Shown one piece after another: positions 17,901 to 27,218 of a DNA stretch of 64,000 bases (positions are counted from its first letter, which is position 1; every line of letters begins with the position of its first letter). The position numbers were made by a program, and so were the translations under genes. This stretch comes from Pseudomonas putida (GTDB lineage: Bacteria > Pseudomonadota > Gammaproteobacteria > Pseudomonadales > Pseudomonadaceae): NCBI RefSeq assembly GCF_028682455.1, contig NZ_JANHLD010000005.1, forward strand, positions 62,001-126,000, given 5' to 3'. The notes beneath the pieces were generated by a model that was not told the DNA's origin, did not search any database, and worked only from the letters and a program-made list of their open reading frames with translations.

Positions 17901-18670
17901 TCGGCGCCGGGCTTGAAGGCATCGGCCTTGATCTGCACGCGGGCGGGCAGATGCTCGGCCAGGGCCTGCAGTTCACCGCTCAGCCGGGCATCGAGGTAAC
18001 CACTGCTCCGAGCCGTAAGCTTGAGGGTCTTTTGCAGTTCACCCTCAACCTGCAAGGCCAGCTGCCAGTCGCGCCCATCGACCTTGGGTAGTTGCAATAG
18101 GCCCTGCGCCTGCAGCGGCCAGTCGCCTTCCGGCGTCAGCAGTCCTTGCAGGCTCAGGTGCAGGTCTTCGCGCTGCAACTGCAGGCTGTCGATCTTGAGT
18201 CCGTCGACGGTCCAGTGCGCCGCCAACTGCAGTTGGCTCAACTGCTCATTGCCGTCCAGGCGCAGGTGGCCGATACGGACCTCTCCCAGTTCGATCGCCA
18301 GGGGCAACTTGAGGGCAGGCAATTGCAGTGGACCGCTGTCGGGTGCTGGCTCGGAGGGCGCAAAGGCCAGGTTGACCTGGTCGGCCTGCAGGCGCTCGAT
18401 GCACAGGGTCATGCGCAACAGGCAGGCAGGCGTCCAGTCGAACACCGGCGCCACCAGATCCACACGATCGGCGCCCTGCTCCCACACCACGCGGTCGGCT
18501 TGCCACCGACCGCCGAGGCGACCCTCAAATGCTTCAAGCTGCAGTCCTGGCACCAGGCCCAGTGCCCAGCGGCTGCCCGCCTGCGTACCGAGCACCAGGC
18601 CGACGGCGATCACCCCCAGCAGCACCAGTGCCAGCACGCCAAGGAGGATATGTTTGAAAACGCGACTCAC
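14996..18670 (-). CDS. tamB: TamB, inner-membrane-anchored translocation and lipid-transport protein
   Basis: Large AsmA-like bridge protein that spans the periplasm, partners the outer membrane protein TamA, and takes part in outer membrane protein assembly and phospholipid transport. At 1224 residues it matches TamB length. An N-terminal signal anchor (residues ~7-28) is followed by a very long beta-rich groove region and the conserved C-terminal DUF490 domain, ending in an aromatic residue (YKRDF) as TamB does. Translation starts with GTG at 18670, overlapping the tamA stop by 4 bases, so the pair is coupled. Confidence 0.95.
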   Translation of the reverse strand: MSRVFKHILLGVLALVLLGVIAVGLVLGTQAGSRWALGLVPGLQLEAFEGRLGGRWQADRVVWEQGADRVDLVAPVFDWTPACLLRMTLCIERLQADQVNLAFAPSEPAPDSGPLQLPALKLPLAIELGEVRIGHLRLDGNEQLSQLQLAAHWTVDGLKIDSLQLQREDLHLSLQGLLTPEGDWPLQAQGLLQLPKVDGRDWQLALQVEGELQKTLKLTARSSGYLDARLSGELQALAEHLPARVQIKADAFKPGADLPDTLQLTNLDLSAKGDLQRGYLLLGTASLPAEQGPVGLNLQGKVDAKGAQLGALDLTASAEQYLKLTASADWQQGMSAKATVDWLDFPWLRLYPLEQAPQVTLRRFNGQVQYRDGNYQGQFNGDLDGPAGAFSLSSPFKGDLGQIALPQLALAAGQGKLAGSVSVQFADAVAWDAALELSALNPAYWLAELPGTLAGPLRSKGQMKNGELSLDADLDLKGRLRGQPAVLKAVATGAGKTWTLGTLDIRLGDNHINGSGSLQQRLAGQVDLDLPRLGQLWPQLQGQLKGKLDVAGTLEAPQGTLTLQGQQLAQADNHVQRLTLDARLDSAQRAVIDLQASGIRLGDTPLGKLTVNGRGDIRQQQLELALDGPQLKLDLGADGVLDKGNWRGRLATGQVQAGGQDWRLQAPAKLQRLASGQLDFGAHCWRSGQASLCGEDQRLAPEPRLRYHLKQFPLQSLAQWLPKDFAWQGQLNADINLDLPASGPKGTLVVDASGGTLKLREKGQWLDFPYQTLRLESTLAPRRVDTRLDFRGQRLGELALVTRLDPVARNKPLTGTFRLSGLDLAIARPFAPMVERLAGQLNGSGQLSGTLLGPQVNGSLNLSGGEVSGAELPISLEDLNIQALIAGEQVQLNGAWKSGEAGEGSLRGQIGWAQALAVDLQLQGQRLPVNVEPYAALEIAPNLKISVQGDKLAVTGKVLVPKGKITVRELPPSTVKVSDDTVIVGHQTEQGKPPMAVAMDIDVEVGQDKLSFSGFGLTANLLGHVHIGDNLDTRGELSLADGRYRAYGQRLTIRRARLLFAGPIDQPYLDIEAIRQTDDVIAGIRLSGSAEQPTTQVFSEPAMSQEQALSYLVLGRPLGTTGEDNNMLAEAALGLGLAGSAGITGSLASSLGIEDFQLDTQGSGTSTSVVASGNLTERLSLRYGVGVFEPVNTVALRYKLSKKVYLEAASGVASSLDIFYKRDF

Positions 18671-20409
18671 AGTTCCGGCCCCATGGAGAAGTGCAGACGG
18701 AAACCGCCGTCGTCATCCAGCGCATGGGCCAGATCCAGACGCAGCGGCCCGACAGGAGATACCCAGCGCACACCGATACCGACGCCGGTCTTGAGGCTGG
18801 GGAACTCCAGGTTATTGAATGAGTTGCCTTGGTCGACAAAGGTCGCCACCCGCCATTTTTCAGCCACGGCGTACTGGTACTCGGCACTGCCGGCTACCAG
18901 GTAGCGGCCGCCAATGCGATCGCCGTCGGAGTTTTTCGGCGACAGGCTCTGGTAGTCATAACCCCGTACGCTCTGGTCGCCACCGGCGAAGAAACGCAGC
19001 GAGGGCGGAATCGAGCTCTGGTAGCTGCTGGTAGCGCTGCCACCAAACTGCACCCGCCCCAGAAAGCGGTGGTTCTGGCCCAGCGTCGTCAGGCCCCTGA
19101 GCACGACATTGACATGCAGCAGGTTGGTATCGGAAACCAACCCTTCCTTGGCTGCCTGCACATCGAACTGCAGACGATAGCCATTGTGCGGGTCGATACG
19201 GTTGTCACTGCGCAGGTACGAGTAGCTCACGCCCGGCATCAGCAGCGTGCTCAAGCCCGAGTCATCACCCAGGCGATACTCCTCGTGCTGGAACTTGAGC
19301 GACAGCACCCGCTGCCAACCGCTGGGCAGCTTGCTGTGCCATTCGGGGCCGACGGTGAGCAGCTTACTCAAGGTATCGGTGCCGGCGATTTCCTCGTTCT
19401 GGTAGCCACCGGCAAAGCGCAGTTTGTCGGTCAGGGGCGGATCAAGCGGTATGTCATAAAACAGGCCCACGTTCTGGCGCGGCGCCGACAGTTCGGTTTC
19501 CCAGCCATAGCTGTGGCCTTGCGGGTTGACCCAGTGCCGCGTCCAGTTGGCTTTGCCGCGTGGGCCAACGTCGGTCGAGAACCCCAGGCCCAGGCCCATG
19601 GTCCGGGGCTTTCGGGTTTGCAGCTGGACGGCCACCGGAATGCTCTGGTCCACCGCCGCGGTGGGCGCGGCATCCACCCGCACGCCCTCGAAGTAGCCGC
19701 TCGACTGCAGGGCGTTGTTGAGTTCGGCGATCAGTTCGGAGTCGTAGGGGGTATCGGCCTTGAACGGCACCATGCGTTGCAGAAGAGTTTCATCGAAGGG
19801 GGTGTCGCCGGCAAAACTGACCTTGCCCAGGCGATAGCGTGGGCCGCTCTGGTAAATGAGCTCGATATCGGCCACCCCCGCCATAGGGTCGACCGCCAGG
19901 CGCTGGCGAACAAAATGGCCACCGAAAAAACCGTAGCGCGAGGCCTGGTTCTGGATCAGGCGCTTGGCATCTTCATAGTGGCCATGGTTGAGCACCTCGC
20001 CTGAGCGCAGGGCCTTGCTGTTGGGGATGCGAAAGGCCTTGAGTTCACTGGCCGGGCCTTCGATGCGGATGGTCACGTCACGCAGGTGCACAGGCTCGCC
20101 CGGATCGATGCGCAGGATCAGCTGCGGGTTGTCGTCGGCCTTGGCCGGCGGTTTGACCTCGCTTTCGATTTGCGCCTGATAGTACCCCAGTGCCTGGGCC
20201 GCCTTGCGCGCCTGCTCGACAGCGCCGCGGCTGAAGCGCAGCAGCGCCTCTTCATCGCGTTTACCAAGGCTGCCGATATAGCCTTCGACATTGGCCTTGA
20301 GTTCGTTATTGGCAGGTTTGACCCGAACCACCAGCTCGCTTTGTGCGCACACTGCAAAGCTGGCAATCCATAACATCAAACCGCAGGTGAATCGTCCTGA
20401 ATACGTCAT
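18667..20409 (-). CDS. tamA: TamA, Omp85-family outer membrane assembly factor
   Basis: Outer membrane barrel of the Omp85 family that works with TamB. The 580-residue protein has a signal peptide (cleaved near CAQS), about three POTRA domains (residues ~25-265) and a C-terminal 16-strand barrel. The lid-loop motif of the family is seen as SVRGYDYQ (near residue 485), matching VRGY/F. It is the first gene of the tamAB operon. No strong ribosome site is seen before the ATG at 20409, but signal peptide position supports it. Confidence 0.95.
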   Translation of the reverse strand: MTYSGRFTCGLMLWIASFAVCAQSELVVRVKPANNELKANVEGYIGSLGKRDEEALLRFSRGAVEQARKAAQALGYYQAQIESEVKPPAKADDNPQLILRIDPGEPVHLRDVTIRIEGPASELKAFRIPNSKALRSGEVLNHGHYEDAKRLIQNQASRYGFFGGHFVRQRLAVDPMAGVADIELIYQSGPRYRLGKVSFAGDTPFDETLLQRMVPFKADTPYDSELIAELNNALQSSGYFEGVRVDAAPTAAVDQSIPVAVQLQTRKPRTMGLGLGFSTDVGPRGKANWTRHWVNPQGHSYGWETELSAPRQNVGLFYDIPLDPPLTDKLRFAGGYQNEEIAGTDTLSKLLTVGPEWHSKLPSGWQRVLSLKFQHEEYRLGDDSGLSTLLMPGVSYSYLRSDNRIDPHNGYRLQFDVQAAKEGLVSDTNLLHVNVVLRGLTTLGQNHRFLGRVQFGGSATSSYQSSIPPSLRFFAGGDQSVRGYDYQSLSPKNSDGDRIGGRYLVAGSAEYQYAVAEKWRVATFVDQGNSFNNLEFPSLKTGVGIGVRWVSPVGPLRLDLAHALDDDGGFRLHFSMGPEL

Positions 20410-20466
20410 AGGCGCGGATGCTACCAGAGCTTGGCGCCTGCATGGAGCCCAAGGCTCTCCTGCCTG

Positions 20467-21126
20467 CTATACAGGCAATGCCGCTGCCCGTTGGGAGGAC
20501 TGGGGGTTGGGGTGGAAGAACACGTGCTCGCGGACAGGTCCAACGGCAATTTCGCCGATCTCCTGATAGCCCTGGCGTTGATAGAACGCCAGGTAGTGCG
20601 GGTTGCCGGTATCCAGTACCACGCCTTCGGAGTTCTCGTCTTCCGCGCACCAGTCATGTACCGCCTGCAGCAACTGCTCGCCGTAATGCTTGCCCTGGAA
20701 CTGCGGATGAATCCCCAGCAATGGCAACACATGCACCGTGTCGCCCGGCAGGCACGCCATCAGCGCGGCCTGGTAATCCAGGTAGCGCCGCGTGCAGCGA
20801 AAGCCGGTACTGAGCACCATGCGCATGCGCCAGGCCCAGCTTTCGGTGATGCCCAGGCGCCGCTGCGGTGGTGCGATCAGGGCGATCCCGATCAGGCGGT
20901 CGTCCACCAGCAGCCCCAATGCCGGCAGATCCTGGAGAAAGTGCTGTTTGACCAACTCACGCACCGTGGCGCGGATGCGCTGGTCGTAGCCGGGACGCTG
21001 GGCCTCGAACAGGAAGTTGAACGTCGGTTCATGACGATAGGCGTGATACAGCAGAGAACGCGCCTCGCGGCTGTAGCCGCCATCGAGCAGGCGGATCTGG
21101 GCCGGGACGGCAGTCGATTCGGACAT
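20467..21126 (-). CDS. GNAT-family acetyltransferase
   Basis: Predicted acetyl-CoA-dependent N-acetyltransferase of 219 residues; the acceptor is unknown. The fold's acetyl-CoA loop is visible as LLGIHPQFQGKHYGEQLL (motif A, with Q/RxxGxG/A in the form QFQGKHYG), followed by the C-terminal strand-helix VLDTGNPHYLAFYQRQGYQEIG typical of motif B. The ATG at 21126 has AGAGG 12 bases upstream and fits better than upstream in-frame codons. It is divergent from xthA and sits 57 bases before tamA on the same strand. Confidence 0.83.
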   Translation of the reverse strand: MSESTAVPAQIRLLDGGYSREARSLLYHAYRHEPTFNFLFEAQRPGYDQRIRATVRELVKQHFLQDLPALGLLVDDRLIGIALIAPPQRRLGITESWAWRMRMVLSTGFRCTRRYLDYQAALMACLPGDTVHVLPLLGIHPQFQGKHYGEQLLQAVHDWCAEDENSEGVVLDTGNPHYLAFYQRQGYQEIGEIAVGPVREHVFFHPNPQSSQRAAALPV

Positions 21127-21287
21127 GCTGGGAAACCTCTGCAAATGGGCATTCATTGCCTTTGAGGCGGACGTTGCGCCGACGTTCACCCGAGCACCAC
21201 GTTAGCAGCCTATGGGTTGACGCGCCACGCTGGCCGCAGGCGCCGATGTCGGCTAGCATCCTGGGTTTTATCAGGATTGTGTTTCCC

Positions 21288-22100
21288 ATGAAGATCGTCT
21301 CGTTCAACATCAATGGCCTGCGCGCCCGGCCCCATCAGTTGGCGGCGTTGATCGAAAAGCACCAGCCGGACGTGATCGGCCTGCAGGAAACCAAGGTCAG
21401 CGACGATCAATTCCCGCTGGCCGACGTCCAGGCCCTGGGCTACCACGTTCACTTTCACGGCCAGAAAGGCCACTACGGTGTCGCCCTGCTCTCGCGCCAG
21501 GCGCCCCTGAGCCTGCACAAGGGTTTTGCCAGTGACGAAGAAGAGGCCCAGCGTCGCTTTATCTGGGGCACCTTCGCCGATGCCGACGGCACGCCGGTCA
21601 CCATCATGAACGGCTATTTCCCCCAGGGCGAAAGCCGCGACCACCCCACCAAGTTCCCGGCCAAGCAGCGCTTCTACAGCGACCTGCAGACCCTGCTCGA
21701 GAGCCAGTTCAAGAACGACCAGCCCCTGGTGGTGATGGGTGATGTGAACATCTCGCCAGAAGACTGCGACATTGGCATCGGCGCCGACAACGCCAAGCGC
21801 TGGCTGAAGACAGGCAAATGCAGCTTTTTGCCTGAAGAGCGCGAATGGATGGCCCGCCTGAAGAACTGGGGCCTGGTCGACAGCTTCCGCCACCTGCACC
21901 CGGAGGTCGCTGACCGCTTCAGCTGGTTCGACTACCGCAGCCGCGGCTTTGAAGACGAGCCCAAGCGCGGACTGCGCATCGACCTGATCCTGACCTCCCA
22001 CGGCCTGCTGCCGCGGATCAAGGCCGCGGGCGTCGACTATGACCTGCGCGGCATGGAAAAACCGTCGGACCACGCCCCGATCTGGCTGGAACTGGCGTGA
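21288..22100 (+). CDS. xthA: Exodeoxyribonuclease III
   Basis: DNA repair nuclease that cuts at abasic sites and acts as a 3'-5' exonuclease and 3'-phosphatase. The 270-residue protein has all the hallmarks of the exonuclease III / AP endonuclease family: Asn7 in SFNINGLRAR, the metal-binding Glu34 in GLQETKV, GDVNISPEDCDIG, GLRIDLIL and the catalytic histidine in PSDHAPIW near the C terminus. The ATG at 21288 matches the family N terminus (MKIVSFNINGLRAR). It stands alone, divergent from the GNAT gene, and is followed by a REP hairpin. Confidence 0.95.
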   Translation: MKIVSFNINGLRARPHQLAALIEKHQPDVIGLQETKVSDDQFPLADVQALGYHVHFHGQKGHYGVALLSRQAPLSLHKGFASDEEEAQRRFIWGTFADADGTPVTIMNGYFPQGESRDHPTKFPAKQRFYSDLQTLLESQFKNDQPLVVMGDVNISPEDCDIGIGADNAKRWLKTGKCSFLPEEREWMARLKNWGLVDSFRHLHPEVADRFSWFDYRSRGFEDEPKRGLRIDLILTSHGLLPRIKAAGVDYDLRGMEKPSDHAPIWLELA

Positions 22101-22104
22101 CGCA

Positions 22105-22148
22105 TCGCGGTGCAAGCTCGCTCCTGTGGGAGCGGGCTTGCACCGCGA
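22105..22148. repeat. REP palindromic element
   Basis: Inverted repeat CGCGGTGCAAGCTCGCTCC ... GGAGCGGGCTTGCACCGCG with a short loop, a variant of the common Pseudomonas REP sequence. It follows xthA and could form a long hairpin in the transcript. Confidence 0.85.
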
Positions 22149-22222
22149 CCTCACTGTCATCCAACCGTCACCCCACTGTCTTAATCTGCGGCACATCCTT
22201 TGTCTGAAGAGTGCCTGCCGGC

Positions 22223-23533
22223 ATGTTCCGCCACCTCAGCCTGATTCTGCTGTGCCTGTTCACGCTCGCTACCCACGCGGCGCCCCTGTTGCGTATCCAG
22301 GGTTCCAACACCATCGGCGCGACGCTGGCACCGGCACTGGTGCAGGGTTTGCTGGCCGCACAAGGCGCCAGCGACATTTCCATCGTCGCGACCCAAGTCC
22401 CCAACGAAGTCCAGGTCCGTGCCCGCGACACCCACGGCCAACCGCTGCGCATCGACATCGCCGCCCACGGCTCCAGCACCGGCTTCGCCGCACTCAAGAC
22501 TGGCCAGGCAGACCTGGCCGCCGCCTCGCGGCCGATAAAGACCAGTGAACTGGACGCGCTCAAGCCCCTGGGCGATCTGAACAGCGCCGCCGCCGAGCAG
22601 ATCATCGGCCTGGACGGCGTCGCCGTGATCGTCCACCCCGACAACCCATTGCCGCAGGTGACCACCGAGCAACTGGCGGGGATTTTTGCCGGGCACATCA
22701 CCACATGGGATGCCCTGGGCCTGGGCCACGGGCCGATTCACCTGTATGCCCGGGATGACCGCTCGGGCACCTTCGAAACCTTCAAGGCACTGGTACTCGC
22801 CCCCAAGGACCAGGTGTTGGCCGCCAGCGCCCAGCGCTTCGAATCCAGCGAGCAACTGACCAACACCGTGATGTCCGATCGCCAGGCCATCGGCTTCAGC
22901 AGCCTGGCGTCGGTGCATGGCGCGAAGGTCCTGGCCATTGTCGACGGCGCCTCTCGACCGATGCTGCCCAGCCCTGCGCTGGTGGCCAGCGAAGACTACC
23001 CGTTGTCACGACGCTTGTACTTCTACCTGCCCCCCGAGAACGCTGCGCCCTGGGCCCGGGCGCTGGTGGAGTTCGCCCAGAGCGCCCAGGGCCAGGCCAT
23101 CGTCACCGGCAATGGCTTTGTCGGCCAACAGGTGCATGCCCTGCCGGTACCACCGGCTGCCGATATGCCTGCGCGTTACCAGGACCTGGCGCGTAACGCC
23201 CAGCGCCTGTCGGTGAACTTTCGTTTTCAGGAGGGCAACGCCAGCCTCGACAACAAGGCCCTGCGCGATGTGCAGCGGGTGGTCGATTTTCTGCGCCAGC
23301 ACGACAAGCTGAACCAGCGTGCCGTGCTGGTGGGGTTCGGCGATGCCAAGCGCGATCCGCAGCGTGCCGACCTGCTCTCGCGCCTGCGCGCCATGGCAGT
23401 GCGCCGGGAACTGGCCAAGGCCGGTGTCGAGCTGCGCGACATCATCGGCCTGGGCGATGAACTGCCCGTGGCGACCAACACGGCTGAAGAAGGTCGGATC
23501 CGCAATCGGAGAGTGGAGGTCTGGGTGTACTAA
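22223..23533 (+). CDS. PstS-like substrate-binding domain fused to an OmpA domain
   Basis: Predicted exported protein of 436 residues with two domains. After a signal peptide (cleaved near ATHAA), residues ~22-290 form a PstS-type phosphate-binding-like domain, with IQGSNTIGATLAPAL and the loop YARDDRSGTFETFKALVL typical of that fold. Residues ~320-436 form an OmpA/MotB-like peptidoglycan-binding domain, with FRFQEGNASLDNKALRDV, VGFGDAKRD and NRRVEVWVY. This suggests a periplasmic sensor or scavenger held to the cell wall; no pst transporter genes are adjacent. Start at ATG 22223 was preferred over GTG 22211. Ligand is unknown. Confidence 0.83.
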   Translation: MFRHLSLILLCLFTLATHAAPLLRIQGSNTIGATLAPALVQGLLAAQGASDISIVATQVPNEVQVRARDTHGQPLRIDIAAHGSSTGFAALKTGQADLAAASRPIKTSELDALKPLGDLNSAAAEQIIGLDGVAVIVHPDNPLPQVTTEQLAGIFAGHITTWDALGLGHGPIHLYARDDRSGTFETFKALVLAPKDQVLAASAQRFESSEQLTNTVMSDRQAIGFSSLASVHGAKVLAIVDGASRPMLPSPALVASEDYPLSRRLYFYLPPENAAPWARALVEFAQSAQGQAIVTGNGFVGQQVHALPVPPAADMPARYQDLARNAQRLSVNFRFQEGNASLDNKALRDVQRVVDFLRQHDKLNQRAVLVGFGDAKRDPQRADLLSRLRAMAVRRELAKAGVELRDIIGLGDELPVATNTAEEGRIRNRRVEVWVY

Positions 23534-23587
23534 GTGTCCTGGAATTGCGTAGGCAACCTTTTGTTACAGCCTCGATTGGGCTGCAAC

Positions 23588-23704
23588 CATCACCGGGGCT
23601 AGTCTTTTAAATGTGACGCCGGGCCCCTCTGACGGCTGCCAAGCCGCCATGTCGGAGTCACTGCTGCCTTGATCCGCAAGGCAGCGACGACAATCAAGGA
23701 GGGG
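23588..23704 (+). promoter_or_regulatory. Structured alx leader, possible Mn2+-type (yybP-ykoY) or pH-responsive switch
   Basis: The leader of the TerC/Alx gene holds nested pairings: GGGGC (23595-23599) with GCCCC (23623-23627), CTCTGAC with GTCGGAG enclosing a small GGCT/AGCC hairpin, and a perfect CTGCCTTG-ATCCG-CAAGGCAG hairpin at 23664-23684. CCTTGAT (23667-23673) can instead pair with ATCAAGG (23693-23699), which covers the AAGGAGG ribosome site. E. coli alx is controlled by a yybP-ykoY element, so a switch is plausible, but the exact loop consensus GGGGAGTAG is not clearly matched here (CGGGGCTAGTC). Confidence 0.45.
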
Positions 23705-23707
23705 CGC

Positions 23708-24715
23708 ATGGCGGCTCTACAGGCATTTCTCGACAACGATTTCCTCGGTACCAGCGCCTGGTTCTGGCTGGCATTCATCGGCATCGTCCTCACCCTGCTG
23801 GTGCTGGACCTCGGCGTTCTGCACCGCAAGGCCCACACCATCGAAATGCGCGAAAGCCTGCTGCTGTACAGCGGCTACTTCAGTGTCGGGGTACTGTTCG
23901 GGGCCTGGGTCTGGTTCGAGTTGGGCGCCCAGCGTGCCCTGGAGTTCTACACCGGTTTCCTCGTCGAACAGTCGTTGTCCATGGACAACGTGTTCGTCAT
24001 GGCGATGATCTTCAGCTACTTCTCCATTCCCCGCCTCTATCAGCACCGGGTCCTGTTCTGGGGCATCCTCGGGGTGGTGGTGTTGCGCGCCATCATGATT
24101 GGCGTGGGCAGCGCGCTGGTCCAGGAATTCGCCTGGATCCTCTATGTGTTCGGGGCCTTCCTGCTGTTTACCGGGGTGAAGATGCTGTTTACCCGCGAAG
24201 AGTCCCACCCGGACCTGGCCAACAACCCGGTACTCAAGTTCGTGCGCGGCCACCTGCGCGTCACCGACGACCTGCACGGCCCGCGCTTTTTCGTGCGGAT
24301 CAAGGCTGCCGGGCAAAACAAGGCCGCGCTGTTCGCCACTCCGCTGTTCCTGGCCCTGGTGCTGATCGAGCTGGCCGACCTGGTATTCGCCGTCGACAGC
24401 GTGCCGGCGATCTTCGCCATCACCCAGGACCCGTTCATCGTCTACACCTCGAACATTTTCGCGATCCTTGGCCTGCGTGCCCTGTACTTCGCCCTCGCGG
24501 CGCTGATACACCGTTTTGTCTATCTCAAATATGCCCTGGCCCTGGTGCTGATCTTCATCGGCAGCAAGATTTTCTACCACGGACTGATCGGGCCGGTTCC
24601 AGCCTTGCTATCGCTGGGCGTGACCCTGGGCCTATTGACCGGTGGCGTGGTGCTGTCATTGTTCAAGACCCGCGACCGCCCAGCGCATCCAGCCAAATCC
24701 GGGAGCCATGAATGA
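23708..24715 (+). CDS. TerC-family membrane protein, Alx-like
   Basis: Integral membrane protein of 335 residues, closely resembling E. coli Alx, which is linked to manganese export and alkaline stress. Alx blocks are present: LVEQSLSMDNVFVMAMIFSYF (residues ~85-105, with the paired acidic residue), FGAFLLFTGVKMLFTREE, and IELADLVFAVDSVPAIFAITQDPFIVYTSNIFAILGLRALYF. Nine or so helices are expected. The ATG at 23708 has a near-perfect AAGGAGG site which the leader may hide by pairing. A strong bidirectional terminator follows. Confidence 0.9.
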   Translation: MAALQAFLDNDFLGTSAWFWLAFIGIVLTLLVLDLGVLHRKAHTIEMRESLLLYSGYFSVGVLFGAWVWFELGAQRALEFYTGFLVEQSLSMDNVFVMAMIFSYFSIPRLYQHRVLFWGILGVVVLRAIMIGVGSALVQEFAWILYVFGAFLLFTGVKMLFTREESHPDLANNPVLKFVRGHLRVTDDLHGPRFFVRIKAAGQNKAALFATPLFLALVLIELADLVFAVDSVPAIFAITQDPFIVYTSNIFAILGLRALYFALAALIHRFVYLKYALALVLIFIGSKIFYHGLIGPVPALLSLGVTLGLLTGGVVLSLFKTRDRPAHPAKSGSHE

Positions 24716-24746
24716 ACCAGGCCCGCCTAAGCGGGCCTGGTTTTTC
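24714..24746. terminator. Bidirectional intrinsic terminator between alx-like gene and acyl-CoA dehydrogenase
   Basis: AACCAGGCCCGC-CTAA-GCGGGCCTGGTT is followed by a T tract on the + strand, and starts after a short A-rich tract that gives T on the - strand. It lies between two convergent genes. Confidence 0.88.
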
Positions 24747-24756
24747 AGGGTGTTCG

Positions 24757-25986
<1,230 letters not shown>

Positions 25987-26061
25987 GGGCAATACCTTCA
26001 GTGGAAAGGGGAACTGATGAAGAGACTAGATCAGCCAGCACAATCCACCTAGTCTATTCTC

Positions 26062-26100
26062 GGCGTGTATAAACATTCATAACCGATATATGATCTACCC
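26062..26100. promoter_or_regulatory. Divergent control region, candidate LysR-type site
   Basis: The AT-rich intergenic DNA holds CATA-N7-TATG (CATAACCGATATATG, near 26080-26094), which fits the T-N11-A rule for LysR-type regulators. It lies just upstream of the regulator gene and within reach of the acyl-CoA dehydrogenase promoter. Confidence 0.4.
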
Positions 26101-26124
26101 ATAACTTCAACAAGAGCGGCGCCC

Positions 26125-27048
26125 ATGAACCTGAGCAAGGTCGACCTGAATCTGTTCATCGTCTTCGATGCCATCTACACCGAAGCCAACCTGACCCGCG
26201 CCGGACAGATCGTCGGCATTACCCAGCCGGCGGTGTCCAACGCCCTGGCGCGACTGCGCGAGACCTTCAACGACCCGCTGTTCGTGCGCACCGCCCAAGG
26301 CATGGTGCCCACGCCCATGGCGCAGAACATCATCGGCCCGGTACGCAATGCCCTGTCGCTGCTGCGCGTGTCGGTGCAAGAGAGCCGCATCTTCAACCCC
26401 CTCCAAGCCAACAAGACCTTTCGTATCAGCATGACCGACCTCACCGAGGCGGTGATCCTGCCGCCGCTGTTCCAGCGCCTGCGCCGCCTGGCCCCAGCGG
26501 TGATCATCGAAAGCTTCCTGTGCAAGCGGCGCGAAACCACCAAGGAACTGGCCGCCGGACGCCTGGACTTTGCCGTCGACGCACCGCTGAACACCGACCC
26601 ACAGGTACGCCACGTAAAGTTGATGCAGGACCAGTACGTGTGCGCCCTGCGCCAGGGTCACCCGATGGCCAAGGACAAGCTCAGCCTGGATGACTACCTG
26701 GGCCTGACCCACATCCACATTTCCAGTCGGCGCAACGGCCTGGGCTATGTCGACCTGGCGCTGGGCAAGATGGGTGTGCAGCGCAAGATCGCCCTGCGTT
26801 CGCAGCATTACCTGATGGCTTCCCAGGTGCTGCAGCAGACCGACATGGTCATGACCGTGCCCGAGCGCTTTGCCCGCCGGCACCAGCTCAACTACCTGAG
26901 CCTGCCGGTCAATGACGTGCCGCCGCTGGAAACCCACCTGTACTGGCACGAAAGCACCGACCAGGACCCGGCAAACCGCTGGATGCGCGAGCAGATCATC
27001 GAACTGTGCCAGGCAGTGGTAGCCCAGGATGAGCGAGCCGAAGCGTAG
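26125..27048 (+). CDS. LysR-type transcription regulator
   Basis: 307-residue regulator with an N-terminal winged helix (residues ~6-65: DLNLFIVFDAIYTEANLTRAGQIVGITQPAVSNALARLRE) and a C-terminal periplasmic-binding-like effector domain. The start of the HTH resembles the NodD/LeuO branch (VDLNLF...). It is divergent from the acyl-CoA dehydrogenase gene, so it probably controls that gene and itself. Its TAG stop lies inside the first bases of a REP element. Effector is unknown, perhaps an acyl-CoA or a related acid. Confidence 0.9.
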   Translation: MNLSKVDLNLFIVFDAIYTEANLTRAGQIVGITQPAVSNALARLRETFNDPLFVRTAQGMVPTPMAQNIIGPVRNALSLLRVSVQESRIFNPLQANKTFRISMTDLTEAVILPPLFQRLRRLAPAVIIESFLCKRRETTKELAAGRLDFAVDAPLNTDPQVRHVKLMQDQYVCALRQGHPMAKDKLSLDDYLGLTHIHISSRRNGLGYVDLALGKMGVQRKIALRSQHYLMASQVLQQTDMVMTVPERFARRHQLNYLSLPVNDVPPLETHLYWHESTDQDPANRWMREQIIELCQAVVAQDERAEA

Positions 27049-27072
27049 GAGCGGGCTTGCCCCGCGAGAGGC
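27045..27072. repeat. Single REP element overlapping the LysR gene stop
   Basis: GTAGGAGCGGGCTTGCCCCGC is the typical Pseudomonas REP core. The TAG at 27046-27048 is both the REP start and the stop codon of the LysR gene. Confidence 0.85.
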
Positions 27073-27159
27073 CAGTACAGCCCGCACATCAACTGTCGCC
27101 TGGATCACGGCGCGAACACGCCCCTACGGTGAATGAGCCCACAGCCCGTGAATCCTTGC

Positions 27160-27175
27160 TTGACGTATACGTAAA
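27160..27175. promoter_or_regulatory. LiuR-type operator overlapping the liuR -35 region
   Basis: TTGACGTATACGTAAA is a 16-base palindrome with one mismatch. It overlaps a TTGACG -35 element; a TAGCTT-like -10 element lies about 18 bases on, the long spacing usual for MerR-type promoters. It resembles the TTtACGTAAACGTaAA-type sites linked to LiuR in proteobacteria, so the regulator probably controls its own gene and mvaB. Confidence 0.65.
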
Positions 27176-27218
27176 CCTGCAATTAGCTTAGCTCCATGCC
27201 CCTCTTCCGAGCCAAGCA

